Source: Niastella koreensis GR20-10 (GTDB lineage: Bacteria > Bacteroidota > Bacteroidia > Chitinophagales > Chitinophagaceae). Taken from it: a stretch of 64,000 nucleotides of DNA. The first letter of the stretch is position 1. Each line of letters starts with the position of its first letter. A program made the position numbers and the translations under genes. The notes beneath the pieces were generated by a model, which saw only the letters and a program-made list of their open reading frames with translations, did not search any database and was not told the DNA's origin. The stretch spans positions 7,142,744 through 7,206,743 of the forward strand of contig NC_016609.1 in assembly GCF_000246855.1 (NCBI RefSeq), given 5' to 3'. Below are positions 1 to 10,200 of this stretch, piece by piece.

Positions 1-2
1 AG

Positions 3-683
3 TATGGCGATGTGGTACGTGTAGTAATTATGGACCCCGCCTATTCGGTTGAGTTATGTGGTGGTACCCACGTAGGCGCTACAGGCGAACTGGGTTTGTT
101 TAAAATAAAACACGAAACAGCAGTAGCCGCTGGTGTTCGCCGTATAGAAGCTATTAGCGGACTCGCAGCAGAACAATACATAACTGAACAATTAGGCCAG
201 CTGCATCAGGTGAAGGAAGAGCTGAAAAGCCCCGCCGATCTGCTGAAAGCCGTTCAGAACCTGGCTGCTGACAACAGCGACCTGAAGAAAAAGCTGGAAC
301 ACCTGGAGAACCGCATACTGGTAGGCGTTCGCAATGAATTATTGCATAAAGATGAGATCATCAACGGCGTTACATTCGTAGGTGCTATTGTTGAAGTAGG
401 CAATGCCGATGCATTAAAGAAATTGTGTTTCGATATGAAAGGTCACCTGAACGATCATGTGATAGTGTTGTGCTCAAACATCGGCGGCAAACCATTTGTG
501 GCTGTAGGTATTGCCGATACAGTAGCAGCCGCCCGTTCGCTCGATGCCGGCAAGATCATAAAAGAGCACATTGCCCCCCTGATAAAAGGTGGCGGTGGCG
601 GACAAAAAACCCTGGCCACAGCCGGTGGACAGGATGCCAGCAACCTGCAACAAGTAATAGATAAAGTGAAAAGTTTACTGTAA
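3..683 (+). CDS. alaS: Alanine--tRNA ligase, C-terminal part (5' end outside window)
   Basis: Alanyl-tRNA synthetase charges tRNA-Ala in the cytoplasm. The frame is open from the first bases of the window, so only about the last 227 residues are present. Visible first is the Cys-x3-His zinc-site segment ELCGGTHV of the editing domain, which removes mischarged Ser or Gly. A helical, Lys/Glu-rich linker follows, then the C-terminal DHHA1 domain with its glycine-rich signature (GGGGGQ) close to the stop. The end of the protein matches normal AlaRS architecture, so nothing suggests truncation other than the window edge. The stop lies 9 bases before the next gene, which probably shares the transcript. 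Identity is near certain from the zinc motif and the DHHA1 signature. Confidence 0.97.
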   Translation, partial: YGDVVRVVIMDPAYSVELCGGTHVGATGELGLFKIKHETAVAAGVRRIEAISGLAAEQYITEQLGQLHQVKEELKSPADLLKAVQNLAADNSDLKKKLEHLENRILVGVRNELLHKDEIINGVTFVGAIVEVGNADALKKLCFDMKGHLNDHVIVLCSNIGGKPFVAVGIADTVAAARSLDAGKIIKEHIAPLIKGGGGGQKTLATAGGQDASNLQQVIDKVKSLL

Positions 684-692
684 TACCGGCGA

Positions 693-1733
693 ATGCTATA
701 CCGTATCCGATTGTTCCTTATTATATCCTTGTGTTGCCAGGCAGCTATTGGTAAGGCTCAGTCAGTATCTATTGATTCAATTATAACCGTTTCGTCCCTG
801 AAGGCCCTGGTGCAAACACTGGCGGCAGACAGCTTTCAGGGACGCCTTTCAGGTACCAAAAAGGCAACCGAAGCGGCCACGTTTGTTAGTGAAGAATTTA
901 AGAACGCCGGCATTATGCCCTTGTTGGAAAACAAGGATTACCTGCTTCCTTATCAACTTCCGGCTGAAATAAAATATTGGGGACTGGCCCAACCTGTCTT
1001 TAATTTTCAGCCTCCCACCCAATTAGTTGCTTACAATGTAATAGGCGTATTACCAGGAACTTCAAAAGCAAAGGAGGTCATTGTTTTCAGCGCACACCTC
1101 GATCACATAGGCACAAAAAAATACAGCATCCACTACCAGTTAAGTGAAAAAGGAAACCCTGAAGAAACAGATGATATTTATAATGGCGCCAACGACAATG
1201 CATCAGGCATCAGCGGTCTTATTCATTTAGCCCGCTATTTTGCCCAACGACCGAACCGGGAACGAACCATTTTGTTCATTGCATTTTCTGGCGAAGAAGA
1301 AGGGTTGCTTGGTTCTAAAGAGCTGGTAAAAAGGCTGGATACCAAAGCCATCAAAGCGGTGATCAATATGGATATGATCGGCCGGCCAATAGCAGCGGAT
1401 AAAAAATATCCATACATAACCGGCGACAAACATTCGAACCTGATAAAACTGCTCAATGAAAAGTTAATTGAGTTAGCACCCACCTACGGCAGCAACTTCT
1501 TCAAAGGCGACCCATTTCCCAAAGACCATTTATACATGCGGTCAGACAACTATTCCTTTGCCCGGGAAAACATTCCAGCTCATACCATCATGTGTACTTC
1601 TCCCCACGATATGTTTTATCATTCCCTTAATGATGAAGTAGAAACGCTTGACTATCCGTTTATGGCAGAAGTGGTAAAAGCCATTGCACTGGCTGCTGAA
1701 GGCCTCGTAAATGGGTCAGACACCCCCCATTAA
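693..1733 (+). CDS. Secreted M28-family zinc peptidase
   Basis: A 346-residue predicted exported metallopeptidase. Residues 1-24 form a signal peptide (hydrophobic core, then KAQS). The M28 di-zinc site is complete: H135 and D137 in HLDHIG, D169 in NGANDNASG, the catalytic Glu pair in GEEEGLLGS near 202-203, D227 in NMDMIG, and H310 in the FYHSLND segment. The family removes N-terminal amino acids from peptides; the substrate cannot be read from sequence. It starts 9 bases after alaS, so it is probably co-transcribed. No lipobox or sorting domain is seen, so a periplasmic location is most likely. The family call is firm; the exact peptidase type is open. Confidence 0.93.
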   Translation: MLYRIRLFLIISLCCQAAIGKAQSVSIDSIITVSSLKALVQTLAADSFQGRLSGTKKATEAATFVSEEFKNAGIMPLLENKDYLLPYQLPAEIKYWGLAQPVFNFQPPTQLVAYNVIGVLPGTSKAKEVIVFSAHLDHIGTKKYSIHYQLSEKGNPEETDDIYNGANDNASGISGLIHLARYFAQRPNRERTILFIAFSGEEEGLLGSKELVKRLDTKAIKAVINMDMIGRPIAADKKYPYITGDKHSNLIKLLNEKLIELAPTYGSNFFKGDPFPKDHLYMRSDNYSFARENIPAHTIMCTSPHDMFYHSLNDEVETLDYPFMAEVVKAIALAAEGLVNGSDTPH

Positions 1734-1783
1734 CTACCCCAACCTTAACATTTCCGAAAATTTTCGTATTTCAATTAAATTCC

Positions 1784-1791
1784 TATATTTG
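1784..1791 (+). promoter_or_regulatory. Bacteroidota -7 promoter box (TATATTTG) for the PDZ protein
   Basis: TATATTTG fits TAnnTTTG exactly. A weak -33-like TTTTCG lies about 18 bases upstream (1761-1766). The ATG of the PDZ gene is 53 bases downstream, leaving a short leader. Confidence 0.6.
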
Positions 1792-1844
1792 ATGTACGAA
1801 ACTTGACGTAGTCGATTTTAAATACTTAAAAAACACTTGATACA

Positions 1845-2819
1845 ATGAAACGATTTCTGATTTCCTGCACCGCCCTTGCAGCCGTTTCCCTGCTATTGTG
1901 CCAGCCCCTGGCAGCCCAGGATTCAAAGGACAAGGATAAGGACAAATCCATCATGAAGGATAATGAAGAGATCATTATCAAACGTAAGGGCGACAAAGAC
2001 ACCAAGGTCACCATCGAAATAAAAGGTGATGAAGTAACCGTGAACGGCAAACCGCTGGAAGATTTTGATGATGATAACATTGTTATAAAAAAAGGCAGAA
2101 CCATTATTTATGGCGGCTCTCCTTTTACCGGAGGCAATGCATTCAGTTTTGACAGCAAGGGTAGCGACAACACGCCTTTTTTAGGCGTAGCTACTGATAA
2201 AGCAGAGAAAGGCGGCGCCGAAATTGAAGAAGTAACTGAGAACAGTGCTGCAGAAAAAGCCGGTTTAAAGGAAAACGACATCATTACAAAGATCGACGAT
2301 GAAACTATCAACACCCCTGAAGATGTAACCCGCATCGTGCGCAAACACAAGCCAGAGGATAAAATAGAAATCACCTACGACAGAAAAGGCAAAACCGAAA
2401 AGACCACTGTTACGCTGGGTAAAAAAAGTCGCAGGACCCTCACCTTTACATCGCCCAACCCTATGGCTATGCCTAACCTGAATTTCGACTGGCAGGACCA
2501 TGGCAATTTCAACCGCAACTACAATTTTAATTATAATGGCAAACCCCGCCTCGGTATAAAAGCACAGGACATGGAAGATGGTAAAGGCGTGAAAGTGCTG
2601 GATGTTGATGGTGAGTCTGCCGCCGAAAAAGCAGGTATTAAAAAAGACGATGTTATTACTGAGTTTGATGGTAAAAAAGTAAGCAATACCGAAGAGCTGG
2701 TAAACGCTTCCCGCGATGCAAGGGAAAAACCAGCCGTTAAAGTAACGGTTAACCGGAATGGCAAATCGCAATCAATTGAAATTAAAACGCCTAAAAAGCT
2801 AAAAACCGCCAATTTGTAA
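1845..2819 (+). CDS. Exported protein with two PDZ domains
   Basis: A 324-residue protein with a cleavable signal peptide (about residues 1-24, ending AAQ). A highly charged Lys/Asp-rich stretch follows. Then comes a first PDZ domain (about 105-185, with FLGV and AAEKAGLKENDIITKID), a linker rich in Asn, Phe and Tyr, and a second PDZ domain (about 225-315, with LGIKAQ and AAEKAGIKKDDVITEFDG). No serine-protease triad is present, so this is not a DegP/HtrA enzyme. It is more likely a periplasmic binding or scaffold protein that recognises C-terminal peptides. It has its own promoter upstream and a terminator 28 bases after the stop, so it is probably a single-gene unit. The domain call is strong; the function is unknown. 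Confidence 0.85.
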   Translation: MKRFLISCTALAAVSLLLCQPLAAQDSKDKDKDKSIMKDNEEIIIKRKGDKDTKVTIEIKGDEVTVNGKPLEDFDDDNIVIKKGRTIIYGGSPFTGGNAFSFDSKGSDNTPFLGVATDKAEKGGAEIEEVTENSAAEKAGLKENDIITKIDDETINTPEDVTRIVRKHKPEDKIEITYDRKGKTEKTTVTLGKKSRRTLTFTSPNPMAMPNLNFDWQDHGNFNRNYNFNYNGKPRLGIKAQDMEDGKGVKVLDVDGESAAEKAGIKKDDVITEFDGKKVSNTEELVNASRDAREKPAVKVTVNRNGKSQSIEIKTPKKLKTANL

Positions 2820-2846
2820 GTTTTCAAACATCAGCCCTATATTATG

Positions 2847-2885
2847 GCCGTTCCTCCCGTTTAGCTGGGCGGAGCGGCTTTTTTA
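2847..2885 (+). terminator. Rho-independent terminator after the PDZ gene
   Basis: A 12-bp stem (GCCGTTCCTCCC against GGGCGGAGCGGC, one mismatch and one wobble) with an 8-base loop, followed by six T. Confidence 0.8.
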
Positions 2886-2912
2886 TTAAAAATACCATAA
2901 CCAGAAATGAGG

Positions 2913-2920
2913 TATTTTTG
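2913..2920 (+). promoter_or_regulatory. -7 promoter box (TATTTTTG) for gatB
   Basis: A perfect TAnnTTTG match 35 bases before the gatB ATG and directly after the preceding terminator. No clear -33 element was seen. Confidence 0.5.
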
Positions 2921-2955
2921 TCTGATTTTTCACCATTTTAGGCAATCAGAATAAT

Positions 2956-4407
2956 ATGTCGACAATTTACGATGCATATGAGGTAGTTGTAGGTCTGGAA
3001 GTGCATGCCCAGTTACTCACTGATAGTAAGTTATTTTGTGGCGATAGCGCAGCTTTTGGCGGCGACCCCAATACACACATCAGCCCCATTACCATGGCGC
3101 ACCCCGGCACCTTGCCCAAATTGAATAAAAAGGCCATTTCCTATGCCGTTAAAATAGGCCTGGCCTGTGATTGCAGTATTACCCGGCATAATTATTTCGC
3201 CCGCAAAAATTACTTTTATCCCGACCTGCCAAAGGGTTATCAGCTTACACAACACACCACGCCTATTTGTGTGGGTGGTCATGTAACCATTCGTACCCAG
3301 GAAGGCGGCACCCGGGATATTCAGCTTAACCGCATTCACATGGAAGAGGATGCCGGTAAAAGCCTGCACGATGTTGACCCTAAAAACACCTGCGTTGACC
3401 TTAACCGCGCCGGTGTACCACTTGTTGAAATAGTTACTGAACCCGACATACATAGCGGCGACGAAGCGTATGCCTATCTTACCGAGCTGAGAAAGCTGTT
3501 ACGCTATCTGGAGATCTGCGATGGCAACATGGAAGAAGGCAGCATGCGTTGCGACGCCAACATTTCCGTTCGCAAAAAAGGAGATACCAAACTGGGCACC
3601 AAAGTAGAGGTAAAGAACCTCAACTCCATCCGCAACGTAAAACGGGCTATTGAATTTGAAGCAAAACGCCTGATCGATATTCTTGAAGCAGGTGAAAAAA
3701 TCATTCAGCAAACAAGAAGTTTCGATGCCGGTAATGGCACTACCTTTGCCCTGCGCACCAAGGAAGACGCCAACGATTACCGGTATTTTGCCGATCCTGA
3801 TCTTACCCCGTTTGTAGTTTCAGATGCACTGCTTCAGGAAGTTAAAAGTTCCATTCCCGCATTGCCTGAAGAACGCGTAGCCCGGTATATGCAACAGTTA
3901 CAGTTACCTGAATACGATGCCCGGGTTATTACCGATGAAAAAGAGCTGGCTGTATACTTTGAGCAGATCATAGGTCATTCCACCAATTATAAAGCAGCCG
4001 CCAACTGGATGCTGGGGCCCATTAAATCATGGTTAAATGAAACGGGCGAACCCATTACTGCATTGCCGGTACAACCTGCCGTTATTGCCGCACTGATAGC
4101 CCTTATAGATAGCAACCAGGTAAACTTCTCTGTGGCTTCTACCAGAATATTTGCGGCCCTTTTAAAAGAGCCCGGCAAAGAGCCGTTACAAATAGCCAAA
4201 GAGCTGAACCTGTTACAGGATTCAGACGAAGGCAATGTTGCCGCCTGGGTGGAAGAAGTGCTGAACAAAATGCCCGATAAAGTGTCTGAATACAAAAAAG
4301 GAAAAAAGGGATTGATCGGGTTATTTGTAGGGGAAGTAAAAAAAGTATCAAAAGGTAAAGCCGATCCAAAACTCACCAACGATATCCTTTTAAAAAAACT
4401 GCAATAA
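2956..4407 (+). CDS. gatB: Asp-tRNA(Asn)/Glu-tRNA(Gln) amidotransferase subunit B
   Basis: GatB of the GatCAB complex, 483 residues, the usual length. The complex turns Glu-tRNA(Gln) and/or Asp-tRNA(Asn) into the correct amide form. GatB binds the tRNA and carries the kinase and transamidation site. The N-terminal signature VGLEVHAQL, the HPGTLPKLN segment, KNYFYPDLPKGYQ and the block DLNRAGVPLVEIVTEPD are all present. The C-terminal YqeY-like tRNA-binding tail follows. gatA and gatC are not nearby, as is common in Bacteroidota where these genes are dispersed. The stop is 21 bases before the TlpA-like gene, so the two are probably co-transcribed. Confidence 0.98.
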   Translation: MSTIYDAYEVVVGLEVHAQLLTDSKLFCGDSAAFGGDPNTHISPITMAHPGTLPKLNKKAISYAVKIGLACDCSITRHNYFARKNYFYPDLPKGYQLTQHTTPICVGGHVTIRTQEGGTRDIQLNRIHMEEDAGKSLHDVDPKNTCVDLNRAGVPLVEIVTEPDIHSGDEAYAYLTELRKLLRYLEICDGNMEEGSMRCDANISVRKKGDTKLGTKVEVKNLNSIRNVKRAIEFEAKRLIDILEAGEKIIQQTRSFDAGNGTTFALRTKEDANDYRYFADPDLTPFVVSDALLQEVKSSIPALPEERVARYMQQLQLPEYDARVITDEKELAVYFEQIIGHSTNYKAAANWMLGPIKSWLNETGEPITALPVQPAVIAALIALIDSNQVNFSVASTRIFAALLKEPGKEPLQIAKELNLLQDSDEGNVAAWVEEVLNKMPDKVSEYKKGKKGLIGLFVGEVKKVSKGKADPKLTNDILLKKLQ

Positions 4408-4428
4408 CTATTAATAAAAAACAGATAG

Positions 4429-5628
4429 ATGAAACGAATTTCGAACTGGCTGTTGCCGATGCTGATGGTTACCCTGGGCGCCTGTGGAGCAAAAGAAAAG
4501 GGCACCCTGGAAGTAACCGGCAATATTGCCAATCTTGATAAAGTAGCAAAACAGTACCCGCACGCAGTTAAAAATGGAACTGTCACTTTATTCTTATATG
4601 AAGTACCCTTTGGTGGCGACCTGCCTCCTGTTCAACTGGATTCAGTTACTGTTTCGGCCGATAAAAGATCTTATACGTTGAAAGGACAGGCCCCCAATAT
4701 TGGCATGTTCAACCTGGTAGTAGCCGACGGTCCCATGGTGCCGCTGGTGAACGATGCGCCCACCATCACTGTTGATATTGACATGAACAATGAAAAATTC
4801 TATACCGTGGCCGGTTCTGTAGCCAGCCGCGAGTTACAGGATTTCATTTTCACATACGATGTGAAAAGTGTAAGTGCTGAACAAAGCATGAACAAGCTGG
4901 ACAGCCTTAAACGCATTGGCGCCCCCGACAGTACCCTGCTTAATCTTACCAATCAAAAGAACGCCGCTATAAAAGAGCTGAACGATTATATGAAACGCAT
5001 GATGGGCGATGTAAGCCAGCCTGTAGTAGCAGCCTTTGTATTGGGCCGGTCGGCTAAAACCCTTCCCCAAACCGAGTTTGAAACTGCCCTGAACAGCCTT
5101 ACGCAAAAGTATAACGGCGATTCAAACCTGGCAGAAATGAAGAAAAGATACAATGCTTACAAAGAGCAGGTTGAAAAAATAAGGGCACAACAGGATCAAC
5201 AAAATGCCTGGGTTGGTAAAAAAGCGCCTGAATTAACTTTACCCGATGTAAATGGCAAAAAGGTTTCTATCTCAAACTTTAAAGGAAAGTACCTGCTGGT
5301 TGATTTCTGGGCAAGCTGGTGCCCCCCCTGCCGCGCTGAAAATCCCAATGTAGTAGCAGCCTATAATAAATACAAAGACAAGAACTTCACCATCCTGGGT
5401 GTATCGCTCGATAAAAAGAAAGAGAACTGGCTCCAGGCCATTAATGAAGATCAGTTGAAATGGACACATGTGAGTGACCTTGCATTCTGGGACAGCAAAG
5501 CGGTGACCACTTTTGGTTTCACCGGTATTCCTTACAATGTATTGATCGATCCGGAAGGCACGGTAATTGGCGAAGGATTACGTGGTGACGAACTCAACAA
5601 TAAATTACACGAAATATTTCTGAAATAA
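4429..5628 (+). CDS. TlpA-like thioredoxin-fold lipoprotein with DUF4369-type N-terminus
   Basis: A 399-residue lipoprotein. The signal peptide ends in a lipobox (LGAC, Cys19). Residues about 25-130 resemble the DUF4369 beta domain common in Bacteroidota. A helical linker (about 135-255) follows, then a thioredoxin-fold AhpC/TSA-TlpA domain. The redox motif CPPC is at 298-301 in the context WASWCPPCR. TlpA-type proteins reduce disulfides in the periplasm, for example during cytochrome c maturation, but the partner here is unknown. The gene follows gatB closely and ends before a strong hairpin terminator. Fold and localisation are confident; the substrate is not. Confidence 0.9.
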   Translation: MKRISNWLLPMLMVTLGACGAKEKGTLEVTGNIANLDKVAKQYPHAVKNGTVTLFLYEVPFGGDLPPVQLDSVTVSADKRSYTLKGQAPNIGMFNLVVADGPMVPLVNDAPTITVDIDMNNEKFYTVAGSVASRELQDFIFTYDVKSVSAEQSMNKLDSLKRIGAPDSTLLNLTNQKNAAIKELNDYMKRMMGDVSQPVVAAFVLGRSAKTLPQTEFETALNSLTQKYNGDSNLAEMKKRYNAYKEQVEKIRAQQDQQNAWVGKKAPELTLPDVNGKKVSISNFKGKYLLVDFWASWCPPCRAENPNVVAAYNKYKDKNFTILGVSLDKKKENWLQAINEDQLKWTHVSDLAFWDSKAVTTFGFTGIPYNVLIDPEGTVIGEGLRGDELNNKLHEIFLK

Positions 5629-5657
5629 CTTTCATAGGGCTTTAAGTTGTAGAAAGT

Positions 5658-5697
5658 AAAACGTCCTCCAGGCTTGAGCCGGGAGGACGTTTTCTAT
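5658..5697 (+). terminator. Terminator between the TlpA gene and the convergent susD
   Basis: A 12-bp perfect stem (AAAACGTCCTCC paired with GGAGGACGTTTT at its outer bases) with T on the plus side and A on the other, so it could work in both directions. A very similar stem ends prfA at 24753. Confidence 0.75.
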
Positions 5698-5702
5698 TAA
5701 GT

Positions 5703-5763
5703 GACCTGTCAGGTTCGCTTTAGTTATTTATCAGGCAGGTTGTTTCGGCGAACCTGACAGGTC
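5703..5763. repeat. 16-bp perfect inverted repeat with 29-base loop
   Basis: The arms at 5703-5718 (GACCTGTCAGGTTCGC) and 5748-5763 are exact reverse complements. The loop contains a degenerate third copy of the CAGGT word. The hairpin lies between the terminator and the susD stop codon. It lacks a U-tract on either strand, so it is either an extra 3'-end stabiliser or a copy of a dispersed repeat. Confidence 0.7.
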
Positions 5764-5765
5764 GT

Positions 5766-7229
5766 TTAGTACCCATCATTCTGCGCCAGTACTTTTTTAC
5801 TCTTATCTACTTCCAGTTGGGGTATGGGAAAAATGTTCTTTTGAGCCCCAAAAGGCTGGGTGGGCAATTTGGTTTTCCCATCCGAATCGAACTTACTGGT
5901 AACAGCAGTTTTTGTTCGCATCAGGTCCCAGAAACGATGTCCCTCAAAAGCCAGTTCAATCCGGCGCTCACCCAGGATGGCAGCAACCAGCGAATCTTTA
6001 TTAAGAAAATTAGCTGTTGTATATGACAGGGTGGTAATTGCCTTGGCACGGTCCCTTACTATATTCAATTTGGCAACGGCATCAGCATCCACACCAGTGG
6101 CAGTACGGGCCTGCGCTTCGGCATAGTTCAATAACACTTCCGGATACCTGATAACCGGCGCCCAGTCGCTCCGTGTAGTCACATCGGGATATTTGGTAGT
6201 ATAGAGGTAACCGCCCGTTCCGGTTGCAAGCATGCTTCTTCTTTTATCGTCAATAAGAAAGTAACGGTTGGAATCGAGAAAGTTACCGGACACTGCCACA
6301 TCTGCCCGGCCTGAAGCATTATAATTTTGCGGCAACGAGTAATTGGTGCTTGGATTATCCAATTTGTTATTGGGGATTGACCAAATGGTTTCCGCAGTAG
6401 TATAATGGCCGGGACCAAAAGCCCCATTGACGGTGCTGTTTAAAGCAAAGGCGCCATATGTATTATTAATCACATCCAGGGCCTGCTTTTTTGCATTGGC
6501 ATAATCGCCTTTGTATAAATAAACCCGTGAAAGAAAAGAAGCAGCTGCCGCTTTGGTGCCGCGGGTTTTATTATTGTATGCTGTATCAGTAGTGCCAGGA
6601 TAACTTAAAGGCAAATCAGCCAACGCTTCAGTAAGATCTTTTATGATGGCTGTATATACGTCGCCCACGCTCGCCCTTGGTTTATTGGCATCGGGATCGT
6701 TTGAAGTATAACTTACGGTTATTAATGGAATGCCAGGGTGCGAAGCATCTGCCGTAAACGCATAGGGTTGTGCAAAATAATTTACCAGGTAAAAATCGGC
6801 CACAGCCCTAACAAATTTACATTCCGCTATCAGTGCATTGGCTTTAGCGGGAGTTAGCTTGCTGCTGTTGGCAGTGATACCTGCAATAGCCCTGTTGGCG
6901 CGCGCAATGGCATCATAACCCGCCGTCCAGATACTCGCGGCAAATGTATTGTTAGATAACTGGCTGAACCGGCCGATATCGCCTGTAGTTTGTCCCCGGT
7001 CAAAAACATCTTCGCCCATTGCGTCAATGTAAAGCAATGCCCGCCCGGCTAAAAACTGGTAGTTCTGCAACCCGTCATAACTGGCAATAGTACTGGCTTC
7101 AATTTTTTCGGGTGTTGAAAAGGCAAGATCACTGTACAGCAGGTCCTGCGGATTAATATCAAGCACTTTCTTCTGACAGGAACTGCCGGCCAGCGCTATT
7201 ATTAAAAGACTAAACAATATATATCGCAT
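5766..7229 (-). CDS. SusD/RagB-family surface glycan- or nutrient-binding lipoprotein
   Basis: A 487-residue SusD homologue, the lid that captures substrate over a SusC transporter at the outer membrane. The signal peptide ends in a lipobox (SSC, Cys19), followed by the typical KKVLDINPQD start. TPR-like helices and the family's C-terminal block are visible (VIRYPEVLLNYAEAQAR, then ERRIELAFEGHRFWDL). The gene lies 41 bases downstream of a SusC gene on the same strand, forming a susC-susD pair. No glycoside hydrolase, lyase or peptidase follows, so the substrate cannot be predicted. Confidence 0.95.
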   Translation of the reverse strand: MRYILFSLLIIALAGSSCQKKVLDINPQDLLYSDLAFSTPEKIEASTIASYDGLQNYQFLAGRALLYIDAMGEDVFDRGQTTGDIGRFSQLSNNTFAASIWTAGYDAIARANRAIAGITANSSKLTPAKANALIAECKFVRAVADFYLVNYFAQPYAFTADASHPGIPLITVSYTSNDPDANKPRASVGDVYTAIIKDLTEALADLPLSYPGTTDTAYNNKTRGTKAAAASFLSRVYLYKGDYANAKKQALDVINNTYGAFALNSTVNGAFGPGHYTTAETIWSIPNNKLDNPSTNYSLPQNYNASGRADVAVSGNFLDSNRYFLIDDKRRSMLATGTGGYLYTTKYPDVTTRSDWAPVIRYPEVLLNYAEAQARTATGVDADAVAKLNIVRDRAKAITTLSYTTANFLNKDSLVAAILGERRIELAFEGHRFWDLMRTKTAVTSKFDSDGKTKLPTQPFGAQKNIFPIPQLEVDKSKKVLAQNDGY

Positions 7230-7270
7230 AAACTATTTTCTATTTTAGGTACTTGAATGCAATACAGAAT

Positions 7271-10200
7271 TTATAAGCCCAGGTTAATACCCATGGTAAA
7301 GGTGCGGGAAAAATAAGGTCTGAACTTATCTATGCCTAAACCTATGTTCGTTTCGCCAACACTGTTTGCTTCGGGATCGATGCCTGAATAACCAGTGAAT
7401 GTATACAGGTTACTGCCCTGTACATAAAAACGCAGCCTGCTTACCTTAATGCGCCGGGTAATGTTTTTTGGTATAGTGTAACCAATCTGTACATTACGGA
7501 TCCGCAGAAAATCACCCTTCTCTAACCAGCGGGTGGATGCAGTGGTTGTCCAGAAATTATCGTTCGCATACAACCGGGGCACATCGGTATTGTCGCCTGC
7601 TTTTTTCCAGGCATTCAGAATCTCCGTTGATTTATTATTTACATTGTCAAACTTCAGCATGTTCTGCATGGTTTGATTGTACACGCTAAATCCAAGCGCA
7701 TACTGCAAGTCGATGACTGCATCAAAATTGAAGTAGTTGAAAGTTTGATTAATGCCTCCATAAAATTTAGGATAGGGCGATTTATTCGTCAATACCCGGT
7801 CTGTAGCCGTTATAGCGGTAGTTTTGCTGCCATCCTTTACCAATGTCCAGGGCGTGCTGGTGTTGGCGTAGTCAAATTGTTTTTGATTCCCGTTTACATC
7901 CAAATAGGTAGGCAAACCATTTACCGGGTTTACTCCCGCCCAGCGGATAAGATAAAATACGCCTAAGGGTTGTCCCGGCCGGGCAATGGAATAGGTAGCT
8001 TTGGTATCATTATTATCATACAGATCGTTGCCAAAGAGATTGGTTGAGATCATTTTGGTTTTGTTCCAGGCTGCATTGAAATTAATATCCCAGGCAAAAT
8101 CCCGGGTATGCAACACGGGTGTGGATACAGACAGTTCAACACCCCGGCTCCGCAGCTGACCCACGTTTTCGGTAAGCGTATTACCAGGGAAACCAAGCGT
8201 AGCCAAAACGGGGTTATTTAAGATCAGGTCAATTGTTTTGCGGTTATAATAATCCAAGGTAACGCTGGTATGCTTCCACAACACGGCATCGATGCCCGCA
8301 TCGAATTGCAAATGCCGCTCCCAACGCAAAGCCGAGTTACCGGGATTAGCCAGGGTAAGGTCTGGCAAATCGGCATAAGTACCGGGTGCAATGGTGGCGC
8401 GGGCCGGGAAATAACCAATGTTTGAGTTACCGGTTACCCCATAGCTGGCGCGTAGCTTCAGGTCGTTCACAAAACTAATGGTGCGCATAAAATCTTCCTG
8501 CGATACCCGCCAAGCTACCGATCCCGAAGGAAAGGAACCCCATTGTTTATCTTTCCCAAAACGGCTATCAGCATCTGTTCTGTAACTTAAAGTAGCCAGG
8601 TATTTTTTTCTGAACCCATAATTGATCCAGCCAAAATAGGAAGCCAGTCCATCGTCAATCTTATCAATGCCATCATAACCCGCTATACTCTGGTAATTGG
8701 CAGGGTCTATGATCAGCAGATCAGGATTAACGAGCCCAATCCCATTCTTGTAAGAGTATTTACTGGTACGGCGGGTGTATTCTGCACCGGCCAGTACATT
8801 CAGTTCATGATCGGCGCCAATTTGCCGGTTATAATTTATGGTATTGAACCAGCTCCAGGTATTTTTCTCGTTATAATTGGTTTGCCGCACGCCGCCAAGC
8901 GAAGCGCCATCCCCGATGTCTTTATTCCAGAAATCATCTATATAAGCGCTTGAATAATCAACATTCACCTGGCTTTTCAACCTAAGTCCTTTTACAGGTT
9001 GCAGCTCGCCAAATGCACTACCAATAAAGCGACGCGCGTCGCGGTCTTCATAATTCAATTTGGTTACCGCTAACGGGTTGGGGGTTGCATAACCGCCCAG
9101 GTCTTTATTTCCGCCTACCCCGGTATAATAATTTCCATCAGGGCCATAAACCGGAATATCAGGTAAAGCGGTTAAAGGACCGTATGGAATTCCTGAAAAA
9201 ACACTACCTGCACCGGAGGCTATATTATTTTCCATGGTACGTGAATACTGGGTGTTCACCCCAAATTGCAGCCAGTCGGTAACCTTTGAGGTTAAATTCA
9301 ACCGGGCAGAACCTCTTTTTTGCGAAGTAGATCTAATGTAGCCCTGGTTTTCGTTGTAGTTGAATGAAGCGAAATAAGTAGTGCTTTGTGAACCGCCGCT
9401 TAAGGCAAGATTATGATTCTGCACCAGCCCCTTGTGAAAAACTTCATGCTGCCAGTCGGTATTTACCGTATCGGGTTTTCCATCATTATTTATATCGCCG
9501 TAAAAAGCGGTAGGATTTCCCCCGGCATTGGTTTTTAATTTATTGATGGTGGCTATATAATCGGCCGCGTTCAATACTTTCAGTTTGCGTGCGGGTTCAT
9601 TATAACCTACATAATTATCGTAGTTGAAAGTAGTTTGACCAGCCTTTCCTTTTTTAGTGGTGATTAGCAGAACGCCTGCCGATCCACGGGAACCATATAT
9701 AGCTGTGGCGGCGGCATCTTTCAATACTTCAATACTCTCAATATCGTTCGGGTTTAATTCAGCCAGGGCATTGAACCGGTTGGAGAGCTCCTGCTGGCGC
9801 CCCTGCGTTATAGGCACACCATCCATTACTATCAGCGGATAGCCACCTGTTGATACAGAAGCCCCGCCTCTTATTCGTATCACCACATCGTCGCCTACCA
9901 GCCCCGATGAAGTATTTACAAGCACACCGGCGGCTTTGCCGGTAAGCGCCTGGTCAAAGCTGAGAACCGGCTTATTCGACAAGACATCTCCGGTTACTTT
10001 GCTTACTGAACCGGTAAGTGAGCGCTTGTCGATGGTACCATAGCCTGTTACTACCACTTCGTCCATCGATACGTCCAGTGGTTTTAAAGCGAGACTATAG
10101 TCTGTTACGGCGCTGATCTTTATTTCTTCCTTTTGCATATTAACGGAAGAAATAACCAGCGTTTTAGCCCCTGTTGGTACGTTTAACGAATACGTTCCAT

